Source: Dongia sedimenti (GTDB taxonomy: Bacteria > Pseudomonadota > Alphaproteobacteria > Dongiales > Dongiaceae). From it: a stretch of DNA of 64,000 bases. Below the pieces are notes generated by a model that made no database searches, was not told the origin of the DNA, and saw nothing but the letters and a program-made list of their open reading frames with translations. Positions 1 through 8,479 of this stretch are shown here, in pieces. The stretch's first letter is position 1; the number at the start of each line of letters is the position of its first letter. The stretch covers positions 682,001 to 746,000 of the forward strand of contig JAUYVI010000002.1 of NCBI GenBank assembly GCA_030715195.1, written 5' to 3'. The position numbers and the translations under genes are program-made.

Positions 1-3000
1 TTGAGCGTGTCGTTGAAGAGATAGGTGTCCTGCGAGACCAGCGCGATCTGCTGCCGGAGCTCGTCCAGCTTGTACTGCTTCAGGTCTGTCCCGTTCATCG
101 CGACCTGCCCCTGGTCGGGATCCCAGAACCGCATGAGCAATTGCGCCGCCGTGGTCTTGCCGGCGCCGGACGGGCCGACCAGGGCCACCGTTTTGCCCGC
201 CGGGATCGTGAAGCCCACGCCTTGCAGCGCCGGCCGCGCCTGGCCCGGATACTGGAAGGTCACGTCCTGCAAGGCCAGCGACACCGGCCCGCTCGGCGCG
301 GCGACGCCGGGACCGTCGCTCACCACCACCGGCTCATTGAACAGCGCGTAGATCCGCCGCGTAGCACCCAGTGTGTCGGCGAGCTGCCGCCCGACCTGCG
401 CGATCTCCGAGACCGGCAGGAAGGCCGCCATCGCCAGGATGGTCAGCAGCGGCAGGATGGCGGGATCGACGGTGCCGCCCAGCGCCAGCACGCCGCCGAC
501 GATCACCGTCGCGAGGCCGCCCAAACCGGTGAAGATCTCGAGCAAGGCCTGCTGCAGGGTGAGCTCACGGAAGAACGGCTTGCGCAAGGCGATGTGCCGG
601 TCGGAGAGCTGGTCGAGCGCTTCACCCCGCCGGGATTCCTGCTGGAAGGCGACGATCTCGCCGATGCCTTGCAGGGAATCGATGGCGAAGGCACCGAGCT
701 CGCCCGCCGCTTCGCGCGCTTTCGAACCGAGGCGATCGACGCGCTTGCGCATCAGGAACGGACTGAGCCCCACCGCGATCAGGAACGGCAGCAGCGCCAG
801 CGCCAGCCACGGACTGGCCCAGGCCAGCACCGCCAGCACCGTCGCCGGCACCAGCACCGCGACGAAGGCCGGCGCCACGGTGTGGGCGAAGAAGTATTCC
901 ACCAGCTCGATGTCATGGGTCGCCAGCGCCATCAGGTCGCCGGTGCGCCGCCGCGTGAGATAGGCCGGCGCCAAAGCGTCGAGCTTGCGGAAGACGGCGA
1001 TGCGCATCTCGGCCAGGAGCCGGAACGCCATCTCGTGGGCGATCCAGGATTCCAGCCAATGCAGCGCGCCGGAAAGCGGCGCCAGGATCGCGAGTGCCAC
1101 CAGCAAGCCGCCATAGCTCTCGCCGTTCTTCAGCGCGGCCAGGATGAGCGCGCTCAGCACGCCGACGCCGATGAAGGCGACGACCCGCGTTACGCCGAAG
1201 AAGAAGGTCGCGGCCAGCCGGCCTTTCCAGGGCATGATCAGCTTCATCAGCTCGACCACGAGCTGCGTCCAGCCGAGCCCCTCCGCCTTGATGATGCCTT
1301 CGGTCAGCGGCTTCACCGCGGCCTGGGCCGCCTCGCCGGTACGCTCCGTCGCCGGATCGAGGATGACGTCGATCGGCGCGCCGCGCGCGGCTTCCGAGGC
1401 CTGGTCGGCCATCAATGTCGCGTAGACGCCGCCCCGCCGCATCAGCTCCGCATGACGGCCGGTCTCGACCACGCGGCCGCCATCCAGCACCAGGATGCGG
1501 TCGCAGCCGATCACGCTGGAGAGGCGATGCGCCAGGACCAGCGTGGTACGGCCCTTCATCAACCGGTCGAGGGCCTCCTGAATCACCGCCTCGTTCTCGG
1601 CATCGACCGCGGAGAGGGCTTCGTCCAGCACCAGGATCGGCGCATCGCGCAGCAGCGCGCGGGCAATCGCCACGCGCTGGCGCTGGCCGCCGGAGAGTTT
1701 CACGCCCTTCTCGCCGATGATGGTTTGATAGCCTTGCGGGAGGGATGCGATGAAGCCGTGGATGTTCGCCGTCTTCGCCGCCGCCTCGATCTCGGCCTGC
1801 GACGCCTCGGGACGGCCCATGCGGATGTTCTCTTCGACCGTGCCGTGGAACAGGAAGGTGTCCTGGCTGACGACCGCCACCATCGAGCGGATCTGCGCGA
1901 AGGTGAGATGGCGCAGCGCGCGCCCGCCCAGGCGGATCGTGCCCTGTTCCGGGTCGTAGAAGCGCAGCAGCAGGCGCACGATCGAGGACTTGCCGCCGCC
2001 CGAGGAACCGACCACGCCGATCCGCTCGCCGGCCGCGACTTCGAAATCGAGGCCCTGGTGCACGATGCGGGTCGTGCCGGGATAGCGGAACTGAACGTTC
2101 TCGAAGGCGATGCTCGGCGCCAACACCGTCGCCTGCACGGCGGGGATCGCATCCGCCACCAGCGGTTGGTCGGCCAGGATATCGAGAATGCCCTTGGCCG
2201 CCGCCATGCCGACCATGCCCTGGTGCAAAACCGAGCGGAGCTCCCGCATCGGGCGGAACAGCTCGACGCCGAGCAGCAGGATCATCAGTAGGCCCGACAT
2301 CGCCATGGCGCCGCCCTCGACCCGCCAGGCGCCGAGCGCCAATCCGGCTGCGGCGCCGCAGGCAATCGCGCTGTCGGTGATGCCGCGGGAGAGCACGTTG
2401 AGGCCCAGCACCCACATGGTGCGGCGGAACAGCTCCTGCGCCTTTCGCTCCAGGCTCTTGGCGCGCGCACCGCTCTGGCCGAAGGCCTTCAGGGCGGCGA
2501 GACCCTGCACCGAATCCAGGAACTCGGCGGCGAAGGCGCTGTAGGCGTCCTCGTGCTGCGCGGAATGCCTGGAATCGTGCTTGTGCCAAAGTGCCGGCGC
2601 GAACAGCGCAATCAGGGCCGCGACCAGCATCACCACCGCGACCGGCAGGTCGATCCAAGCGATGACGGCGAAGATCAGCACGGGCGCCAGAAGCGAGACC
2701 AGGAATTGCGGCAGGAATTGGCCGAAATAGACCTCCAGCCGCTCGACCCCGTCGATCAACGAAAGCGCCAGCGCCCCGCTCCGCCGCCGCGCGACCGCAC
2801 CGGGCCCCAAGGCCGCAATCTTGTCGTAGATGACCCGGCGCAGATGCTTCTGCACCCGCGCCGCGGTCTCATGCGCCACCATGACCCTTGCATGCTCGAA
2901 GGCACCGCGCAGGATCATGATTGCGGCGACACCGGCAATCGGCAGCACCAGCGTGCCGAGATCGTGCCCGGCGAAGACCTCGGCGATCAGCCAGGCGAGC

Positions 3001-3113
3001 AGCATCAGCCGCGCCATGCCGAGGCCGACCGCCAGCAGCCCGATCAGCGTCGCCCAGGCGATCCGCAGGCGGACGCCGGCGGTGAAGGTCCAAAGCTGGC
3101 GGTCGAAATGCAT
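1..3113 (-). CDS. Tandem-fused ABC exporter (TMD-NBD-TMD-NBD), 3' end off the window
   Basis: This is an inner-membrane ABC exporter that probably moves a hydrophobic or peptide substrate outward. One open frame runs 1037 codons from ATG 3113 to the window edge without a stop. Both half-transporters are on it: TMD1 (about residues 15-300), NBD1 with Walker A Lys near 375 and LSGGQ near 473, TMD2 (about 600-890), and NBD2 with Walker A Lys near 986, cut just after its Q-loop. I checked Walker A and LSGGQ of NBD1 and Walker A of NBD2, and all three are in the same frame, so the fusion is real and not two genes. Upstream of the ATG there is GGAG at about 8 nt. Such exporters are usually two subunits of about 580 residues each. 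CydDC-like and multidrug heterodimers are the nearest architectures, and the substrate cannot be told. A LysR gene diverges from it. Confidence 0.9.
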   Translation of the reverse strand, partial: MHFDRQLWTFTAGVRLRIAWATLIGLLAVGLGMARLMLLAWLIAEVFAGHDLGTLVLPIAGVAAIMILRGAFEHARVMVAHETAARVQKHLRRVIYDKIAALGPGAVARRRSGALALSLIDGVERLEVYFGQFLPQFLVSLLAPVLIFAVIAWIDLPVAVVMLVAALIALFAPALWHKHDSRHSAQHEDAYSAFAAEFLDSVQGLAALKAFGQSGARAKSLERKAQELFRRTMWVLGLNVLSRGITDSAIACGAAAGLALGAWRVEGGAMAMSGLLMILLLGVELFRPMRELRSVLHQGMVGMAAAKGILDILADQPLVADAIPAVQATVLAPSIAFENVQFRYPGTTRIVHQGLDFEVAAGERIGVVGSSGGGKSSIVRLLLRFYDPEQGTIRLGGRALRHLTFAQIRSMVAVVSQDTFLFHGTVEENIRMGRPEASQAEIEAAAKTANIHGFIASLPQGYQTIIGEKGVKLSGGQRQRVAIARALLRDAPILVLDEALSAVDAENEAVIQEALDRLMKGRTTLVLAHRLSSVIGCDRILVLDGGRVVETGRHAELMRRGGVYATLMADQASEAARGAPIDVILDPATERTGEAAQAAVKPLTEGIIKAEGLGWTQLVVELMKLIMPWKGRLAATFFFGVTRVVAFIGVGVLSALILAALKNGESYGGLLVALAILAPLSGALHWLESWIAHEMAFRLLAEMRIAVFRKLDALAPAYLTRRRTGDLMALATHDIELVEYFFAHTVAPAFVAVLVPATVLAVLAWASPWLALALLPFLIAVGLSPFLMRKRVDRLGSKAREAAGELGAFAIDSLQGIGEIVAFQQESRRGEALDQLSDRHIALRKPFFRELTLQQALLEIFTGLGGLATVIVGGVLALGGTVDPAILPLLTILAMAAFLPVSEIAQVGRQLADTLGATRRIYALFNEPVVVSDGPGVAAPSGPVSLALQDVTFQYPGQARPALQGVGFTIPAGKTVALVGPSGAGKTTAAQLLMRFWDPDQGQVAMNGTDLKQYKLDELRQQIALVSQDTYLFNDTL

Positions 3114-3173
3114 GGCGGGACTCCGGGTGTTCAGAATGGATCGCAACGATACGCTGTACGCCGATGTTCACAA

Positions 3174-3188
3174 TTCGACAAAATCGAA
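3174..3188. promoter_or_regulatory. Candidate LysR box between the ABC exporter and the LysR gene
   Basis: The dyad TTCGA-CAAAA-TCGAA has perfect 5-bp arms and contains the T-N11-A spacing typical of LysR-type regulators. It lies in the 132-bp divergent gap, 57 bp before the LysR start. It could control both genes. The assignment rests on position and symmetry only. Confidence 0.45.
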
Positions 3189-3245
3189 CCGCCGCTGTAC
3201 AAATTCGTTCAGCCGCGCTTTGGCGCCCGGAGGTAGACTGCGGCC

Positions 3246-4172
3246 ATGATCGAGAATTGGGACGACCTCAGAATCTTTCTGGCGCTGGCCCGCGAGGGCA
3301 AGCTCACCGCGGTTGCGAAGCGCCTCAATGTCAGCCATCCCACCGTGGCGCGACGGGTGAAGCAGCTCGAAGCCACCGTCGGCGCGCGGCTGTTCGACCG
3401 TCTGCCCGACCGCTTCGTGCTGACGGCAGCCGGCGAGGCTCTGCTCGGTGACGTCCAGGCGATGGAGGAAGCCGCCGCCTCGATTCATCGCCGCAGCGCG
3501 GGCATGAGCGGCGACACGCTCGGCACCGTGCGCATCTCCGCCGGAGAGGCGATCACCGACTACCTGGCGCGCAATCTGCCGCGGCTGCGCCACAATCTCA
3601 ATTGCATCGAGTTCGAACTGGTGGCGACGCACACGCTGGCCAATCTCTCGCGGCGCGAGGCGGATCTCATGATCCGCGACAAGGTTCCCGACCTCGCCAG
3701 CATCGTGACGCGCAAGCTCGGCCAGGCGAGCTACGCCGTCTATGGCGCGGTCGATCTGGCGATCGGCGGCACGTCACGGGATGCCTTGCGCAAGCTGAAC
3801 TGGATCGGCTTCGACGAAGAGCATGCCTATATGCCCGGCCAGGCCTGGCTGCACGACCTGCTCGAAGGCAAGCGGCCGGTGATCCGGACCAACGATTGGC
3901 AGATCCTGGCCGAAGCCACGCGCAGCGGCGCGGGAATCTCCGTCCTGCCGTGCTACCTCGCCGATCCCGATCCCGGCCTGCGCCGCATCGCGCCGTTGAA
4001 GGAAGTCGCGGCCGAGCAATGGTTGCTGGTCCATCGCGATCTCCGCGCCCTGCCCCGGGTGCGCGCGGTCATGGATGCGATCATCCGGCTGTTCCACGAG
4101 GATCGCGCCTTGCTGGAAGGACGGCAGCCGACCCGGCGCAATTCGAAACCCGCTTTGCGCGTCGTCTCCTGA
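3246..4172 (+). CDS. LysR family transcriptional regulator
   Basis: This 308-residue protein has the LysR layout. The N-terminal winged helix-turn-helix covers about residues 3-62, with a recognition-helix region reading NVSHPTVARRVKQLE and then LFDR. The effector-binding domain (periplasmic-binding-protein fold) runs from about residue 90 to 290. The length is normal for the family. The gene is divergent from the fused ABC exporter, which makes the exporter a likely target alongside autoregulation. The inducer is unknown. The 3' end overlaps the convergent acetyltransferase gene by 92 bp. Confidence 0.92.
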   Translation: MIENWDDLRIFLALAREGKLTAVAKRLNVSHPTVARRVKQLEATVGARLFDRLPDRFVLTAAGEALLGDVQAMEEAAASIHRRSAGMSGDTLGTVRISAGEAITDYLARNLPRLRHNLNCIEFELVATHTLANLSRREADLMIRDKVPDLASIVTRKLGQASYAVYGAVDLAIGGTSRDALRKLNWIGFDEEHAYMPGQAWLHDLLEGKRPVIRTNDWQILAEATRSGAGISVLPCYLADPDPGLRRIAPLKEVAAEQWLLVHRDLRALPRVRAVMDAIIRLFHEDRALLEGRQPTRRNSKPALRVVS

Positions 4173-4734
4173 TCGACTTGCGCATGACGGCGCGCTTCTC
4201 ACTCGGTCGTGCCATGACCTTGAACCCGGCACGTTCGAAGCAACTGACCGTCCCGACATAGAGCGTGGCTGAGGCTTCCTTGCCGGTCACCGGCCGCGGA
4301 TAGGCCTCGACGATCGTGGCACCCTGGCCGCGCGCGAAATCGACGGCAGCACCGATCAGCTTCTCCATCAATCCCTGGCGGCGTGCCGTGCGGTGGATGA
4401 AGAAGCAGGTGATCGACCAGACCGGCTGGTCGTCGATCGGCACCAGCACGCGCGCGTGCTGCAGCCGGACATAATCGGCGCGCGGCGCGATGGCGACCCA
4501 GCCGACCGGTTGCCCGTCGCGATAGGCGATGACTCCGGGCGGCCGTTCGCCTTTGGTGCAAACCGCCTTGAACGCACGCTTCCGTCCCGCTCCATCGCAA
4601 TCATGCCAGTCCGGCCCGGTCTGGCGCCAGAACATGCACCAGCAGCCGGAATAGGCACCGTTCGGCCCGAACAGCCGCTCGAGATCCGGCCAGCGTTCGG
4701 GTGTCAGCGGATGGAAGGTGAGAGCAGCCGTCAT
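4081..4734 (-). CDS. GNAT family N-acetyltransferase
   Basis: This cytoplasmic acetyl-CoA-dependent acyltransferase of about 217 residues carries the GNAT core. A beta-strand segment reading WSITCFFIHRTARRQG provides the acetyl-CoA-binding R/Q-x-x-G-x-A-like loop, and YVGTVSCFERAGFKVMAR matches the C-terminal GNAT pattern. The N-terminal CWCMFWRQ motif is seen in a GNAT subgroup of unknown substrate. I chose ATG 4734 over GTG 4743 because a GAGTG stretch precedes it. The last 35 or so residues are Arg-rich and lie antisense to the end of the LysR gene. Most relatives would end soon after the EKRAVMRK segment, so this tail may be a stop-loss extension. Confidence 0.8.
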   Translation of the reverse strand: MTAALTFHPLTPERWPDLERLFGPNGAYSGCWCMFWRQTGPDWHDCDGAGRKRAFKAVCTKGERPPGVIAYRDGQPVGWVAIAPRADYVRLQHARVLVPIDDQPVWSITCFFIHRTARRQGLMEKLIGAAVDFARGQGATIVEAYPRPVTGKEASATLYVGTVSCFERAGFKVMARPSEKRAVMRKSIRRRRAKRVSNCAGSAAVLPARRDPRGTAG

Positions 4735-4835
4735 GCACGTCACTCTATGTGCGTCGCCACGGCCGGTGCAACTTCCCCCTTCGCCCGCAGTCGCGCCCTG
4801 GCTATGCTTGCGCCAGGGATTGGGGGAAACCGCTC

Positions 4836-6503
4836 ATGGCCAACGGCGCGAACGCCGCGATTCTCTATCGCCCGGAGGGATTCGAAACCACCGGGCCACG
4901 GCTCATGGGCCGGCAGGCGGCCGGCGAGGGATTCCTCAAGGGCTTCGTGCAGCATGCCGACGTTGACCGGCTCTATTGCTACACGCCCCGCCGCGAACAG
5001 GCGGAGCATTTTCAGGCCGCGGTCAAAGGCAATGGAAACACGCGACCGGTGCAGTGGCTGAACGAGCTCGACCCAAATTCTCCGGCCCAGGCCGGGACGC
5101 TCTACCTGCCCGATCCCAGCATCTCGCTGCATGCCTGGCGGCGGCGACATCTCGACCAGCGCGGTTATTCGATCGTCGGCGTCACGCACACCACCGCCTC
5201 GGCCGGCGCCATGGACTGGATCTCCGGCCTGCAGCTCTCGCCGGCGCAGGAATGGGACGCGCTGATCTGCACCTCGACGGTCGTCAAGCAGACGGTCGAT
5301 TTCGTGCTCGATGCGCAAGCCGAGTTCCTCGGCGCCCGGTTCGGCGCCACGTGGTTTCCCCGGCCGCAACTGCCGATCATTCCGCTCGGCATCGATACGG
5401 CGCGCTTCACGCCGGATGAGGCCGCGCGAGCCCAAAGCCGCGCCGCGCTCAACATCGGCGCCGACGACATCGTCGTGTTGTTTGTCGGCCGCTTGAGCTT
5501 CCACGCCAAGGCGCATCCGCTGCCGATGTATCTCGGGCTGGAACGCGTGGCGCGCGCGATGCCGGGGCGGAAGATTCACCTGCTGCAGGCCGGCTGGTTC
5601 GCCAACGACTTCATCGGCAATGCCTTCAAGACCGGTGCCGCGACCTTCTGCCCTTCGGTCCACTGCGGCTTCGTGGACGGTCGCAATGCCGAGGCGCGGC
5701 ATCAAGCCTGGGCCGCCGCCGACATCTTCACCTCGCTCTCGGACAACATCCAGGAGACCTATGGCCTGGCGCCGGTCGAAGCCATGGCGGCCGGCCTGCC
5801 GAGCGTGGTCACCGACTGGAACGGCTATCGCGACACCATCCGCGACGGCATCGACGGCATCCGCGTGCCGACCATCATGCCGCCACCGGGCTGGGCGGAG
5901 GATCTCGCCGATCGGCACGCCCATCAGATCGACAACTATGATCACTATTGCGGCTTCACCAGCCAGTTCGTCGCGGTCGATCCCGAAGCCTGCGCCGCGG
6001 CCTATATGCGACTGGCCGGCGATCCCGCCTTGCGCCGACAAATGGGCGCGGCGGCCCGCGAACGCGCCGTGGCACGCTTCGACTGGCGCGTCGTGATCGA
6101 CCAGTATCAGCAGCTCTGGGCCGAGCTCGCGGAGCGGCGGCGCAGCGCTCCGGAATCCGTGCCGCGCAAGGCCGGGCAGCCGGTGCAGCCGACCCGCGCG
6201 GATCCCTATCAGGCCTTTGCGGGCTATGCGACCGCGACGCTCGGAGCCAATGACATGATCGAGCTGGCGCCGGGTGCGACGGCGGCGGTGTTCGACGGCG
6301 TCACCGGCTCTAGCCTGATCGCCTTTGCCAAAGCCGTGAACCCGCCCGCCGCGGAGATGCATCGGACGCTGGAGAGGCTGAAAGACGGCGGCCGCACAGT
6401 GGCCGAGCTGGCGCAGGAGTGGCCGGAGGACACGCGGACGGTGCGCAGCCGCAGCCTGCTCTGGCTGGCCAAGATGGGATTGGTGCGGATCCGAAAGAAC
6501 TAG
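4836..6503 (+). CDS. Glycosyltransferase family 4/1 protein with a C-terminal extension
   Basis: This is a retaining GT-B glycosyltransferase of 555 residues. The donor-binding half contains VLFVGRLSFHAKAHP and later SDNIQETYGLAPVEAMAAGLPSV, the E-x7-E region that holds the nucleotide sugar. The acceptor sugar is unknown. ATG 4836 is preceded by GGGGGAAA at a good distance; the longer upstream reading frame has no ribosome-binding site. After the catalytic region, from about residue 457, there is an extra domain of about 100 residues. It ends in a segment that looks like a small winged helix (LERLKDGGRTVAELAQ, then SRSLLWLAKMGLVRI). The gene stands alone, and its stop overlaps the convergent TetR gene by 4 bp. 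Confidence 0.85.
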   Translation: MANGANAAILYRPEGFETTGPRLMGRQAAGEGFLKGFVQHADVDRLYCYTPRREQAEHFQAAVKGNGNTRPVQWLNELDPNSPAQAGTLYLPDPSISLHAWRRRHLDQRGYSIVGVTHTTASAGAMDWISGLQLSPAQEWDALICTSTVVKQTVDFVLDAQAEFLGARFGATWFPRPQLPIIPLGIDTARFTPDEAARAQSRAALNIGADDIVVLFVGRLSFHAKAHPLPMYLGLERVARAMPGRKIHLLQAGWFANDFIGNAFKTGAATFCPSVHCGFVDGRNAEARHQAWAAADIFTSLSDNIQETYGLAPVEAMAAGLPSVVTDWNGYRDTIRDGIDGIRVPTIMPPPGWAEDLADRHAHQIDNYDHYCGFTSQFVAVDPEACAAAYMRLAGDPALRRQMGAAARERAVARFDWRVVIDQYQQLWAELAERRRSAPESVPRKAGQPVQPTRADPYQAFAGYATATLGANDMIELAPGATAAVFDGVTGSSLIAFAKAVNPPAAEMHRTLERLKDGGRTVAELAQEWPEDTRTVRSRSLLWLAKMGLVRIRKN

Positions 6504-7165
6504 TCGCGCGCGTCGGGAGCGTAGCCCTTCATGAACATGTCGACCGCGCCGGCGACGACCTCGTCGACGCTCTGCTCGTCCCAGAGGGGTTGTTTGAGAT
6601 TCAGCATGCGCTCGAGATAGAGCGGGCCGCGCACCAGCCAGACCAGCTGATGAGCCGCGAGTTGCGGATTCGGCACCTTCAGTGCGCCGCGCCGGTTTGC
6701 GGCCTCAAAGAACTCTGCCAGCATCTTGCGAAACGGCAGCGGGCCGGCCTCGATGAAGGACTGCACCAGCTCCGGGAAACGCGGTCCCTCGGCCATGATG
6801 ACGCGATAGATGCCCAGAGTTTTCGGGGCCAGCAGGAACCGCTCGATCTCCCGGCAGATGCGGGTCAGCGCCGCGCGCACATCCTCCATTTCGGTCGCTG
6901 CCGGCATGAGGCCCTCGGCGTAGGCGCGGCAGGCACCGTGGATCATCGCCGCGAACAGCCGATCCTTGCTCTCGAAATGGGCATAGACCGTCGCCTTGGA
7001 CACCCCGGCCTCGCGGGCGATCTGGTCCATGCTGACCGCGCCATAGCCGTGCTCGCGAAACAGATGGCCGGCGGCATCGAGGATCGCCTCGGTCTTCTCC
7101 GGACGGCGCCCCGCCGACGGACCGGGTCCGGTGGTGAGCGCTTCAGGGGCCAAGGCAGAACTCAT
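6500..7165 (-). CDS. TetR/AcrR family repressor, divergent to the EmrAB-like pump
   Basis: This 221-residue protein has an N-terminal TetR helix-turn-helix (ILDAAGHLFREHGYG, then MDQIAREAGVSKATVYAHF) followed by an all-helical ligand-binding domain with the TetR_C AefR-like pattern. ATG 7165 has GGGAG 7 nt upstream; a longer frame from 7222 lacks one. The gene is divergent from the HlyD/EmrA gene, and two near-identical operators lie between them. It is therefore very likely the drug-responsive repressor of that pump and of itself. Confidence 0.93.
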   Translation of the reverse strand: MSSALAPEALTTGPGPSAGRRPEKTEAILDAAGHLFREHGYGAVSMDQIAREAGVSKATVYAHFESKDRLFAAMIHGACRAYAEGLMPAATEMEDVRAALTRICREIERFLLAPKTLGIYRVIMAEGPRFPELVQSFIEAGPLPFRKMLAEFFEAANRRGALKVPNPQLAAHQLVWLVRGPLYLERMLNLKQPLWDEQSVDEVVAGAVDMFMKGYAPDARD

Positions 7166-7223
7166 TCTCTCACTCCCAATCCCACGTCCAGGGGGCCGTC
7201 CGAAATGTGACGGAGCGCACACC

Positions 7224-7247
7224 GAACTGAACTGGACGGTTCAGTTC
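7224..7247. promoter_or_regulatory. TetR operator 1 (perfect dyad)
   Basis: Perfect 9-bp inverted arms, GAACTGAAC and GTTCAGTTC, surround a 6-bp centre TGGACG. The site sits 58 bp upstream of the repressor start. The GTTCAGTT half-site is shared with operator 2 on the pump side. Confidence 0.8.
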
Positions 7248-7286
7248 TCGCTTGACTCCACTTAAGCCCGACACCATTCTCCGTCA

Positions 7287-7310
7287 AGACTAAACTGTAC
7301 GGTTCAGTTT
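7287..7310. promoter_or_regulatory. TetR operator 2 (imperfect dyad)
   Basis: Aligned with operator 1, this site keeps the right arm GTTCAGTT and the ACGG centre; the left arm is degenerate (GACTAAAC). Its centre is 63 bp from that of operator 1, which is about six helical turns, so both sites face the same side of the DNA. It lies 47 bp before the EmrA-like start. Confidence 0.75.
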
Positions 7311-7357
7311 TCCTGACTGAGCCCTGCTAAGTCTTTGAGAAAAATGGGTGTCTGGTC

Positions 7358-8470
7358 ATGGTCAAGCTCGCGATTCGTCTCGTCCTGGTGCTGATTGTAG
7401 CAGCCGGCGCGGTGGGCGGTGGAGCCTATTGGTGGAAGACCGGCCGGTTCCAGGAGAGCACCGACAACGCCTATGTCGAGGGCGACATCTCGGTCATCAG
7501 CCCGCTGATCGAGGGCAAGGTGGCGTCCGTCGCGGTCGGCGACAACCAGGCGGTCAAGACCGGCGACGTGCTGGTCACCATCGAGAACGACGATTTCCGC
7601 GCCAAGGTGGCCGAGGCGGAAGCCTCGCTTGCCGCCACCGAGGCTTCGATCGGCACCATCGACAGCCAGATCATCTGGCAGCAGACCAAGATCGACCAGA
7701 TCGTCGCCCAGCAGCGCAGCGCCGCCGCGGAGCTGACCCGCGCGAAGACGGTCTATGACCGCTACAAGAAGCTGATCGAGAGCAAGGTGATCGGCACCCA
7801 GGATCTCGACGAGGCGACCGCCTCCTATGTGAAGGCGCAGGCCGCCGTCTCCGAGACCTCGGCGCAGCTCGGCGCGGAGCAGACCCAGCTCGGCGTCTAC
7901 CAGGCCTCGCGCAAGGAGGCCGAGGCGAAGCAGATGCAGGCCGTGGCGACCCTGAAGCTCGCCCAGATCAATCTCGACCGCACGGTGATCAAGGCGCCGA
8001 TCGACGGCGTGGTCGGCAATCGGGGCGTCCGCGTCGGCCAGTATGTGAAGGCCGGGACCCAGATGCTGTCGCTGGTGCCGACCGACGTCCACATCGTCGC
8101 CAATTTCAAGGAAACCCAGCTCGACCATATGCGCCCGGGCCAGCAGGTCGCCATTTCGATCGATGCCTTCTCCAGCGAGAAGCTGGTCGGCACCATCGAG
8201 AGCTTCGCGCCGGCGAGCGGCGCCGAGTTCAGCCTGCTGCCGGAAGAGAACGCGACCGGCAACTTCACCAAGATCGTGCGCCGCGTGCCGGTGCGGATCG
8301 CGCTGCCGGAGGACAATCCGCTGCACGGCCTGCTGCGGCCGGGCCTCTCGGTCGTGGTCGATGTCGATACCCGCACCGGGCCGACCGCGCCGGGTGCCGC
8401 GGACCAGGCGCCGAAGATCGCCAAGGGCGGGCTGCTGTTCGGCGCCGCCGTCGCCAGCGACCAGCAGTAA
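7358..8470 (+). CDS. emrA: HlyD/EmrA family membrane-fusion protein
   Basis: This is the periplasmic adaptor of a tripartite efflux pump, 370 residues long. One N-terminal membrane anchor (about residues 5-25) is followed by STDNAYVEGDI, the usual start of the EmrA lipoyl half. A long coiled-coil hairpin covers about residues 85-200, and the second lipoyl half reads LDRTVIKAPIDGVVGNRGVRVGQYV. A beta-barrel domain follows. It is 9 bp from the MFS pump gene and shares its operon. The TetR operators lie just upstream, so expression is probably induced by a toxic substrate. The outer-membrane partner is not in the window. Confidence 0.93.
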   Translation: MVKLAIRLVLVLIVAAGAVGGGAYWWKTGRFQESTDNAYVEGDISVISPLIEGKVASVAVGDNQAVKTGDVLVTIENDDFRAKVAEAEASLAATEASIGTIDSQIIWQQTKIDQIVAQQRSAAAELTRAKTVYDRYKKLIESKVIGTQDLDEATASYVKAQAAVSETSAQLGAEQTQLGVYQASRKEAEAKQMQAVATLKLAQINLDRTVIKAPIDGVVGNRGVRVGQYVKAGTQMLSLVPTDVHIVANFKETQLDHMRPGQQVAISIDAFSSEKLVGTIESFAPASGAEFSLLPEENATGNFTKIVRRVPVRIALPEDNPLHGLLRPGLSVVVDVDTRTGPTAPGAADQAPKIAKGGLLFGAAVASDQQ

Positions 8471-8479
8471 GCCACCGCC

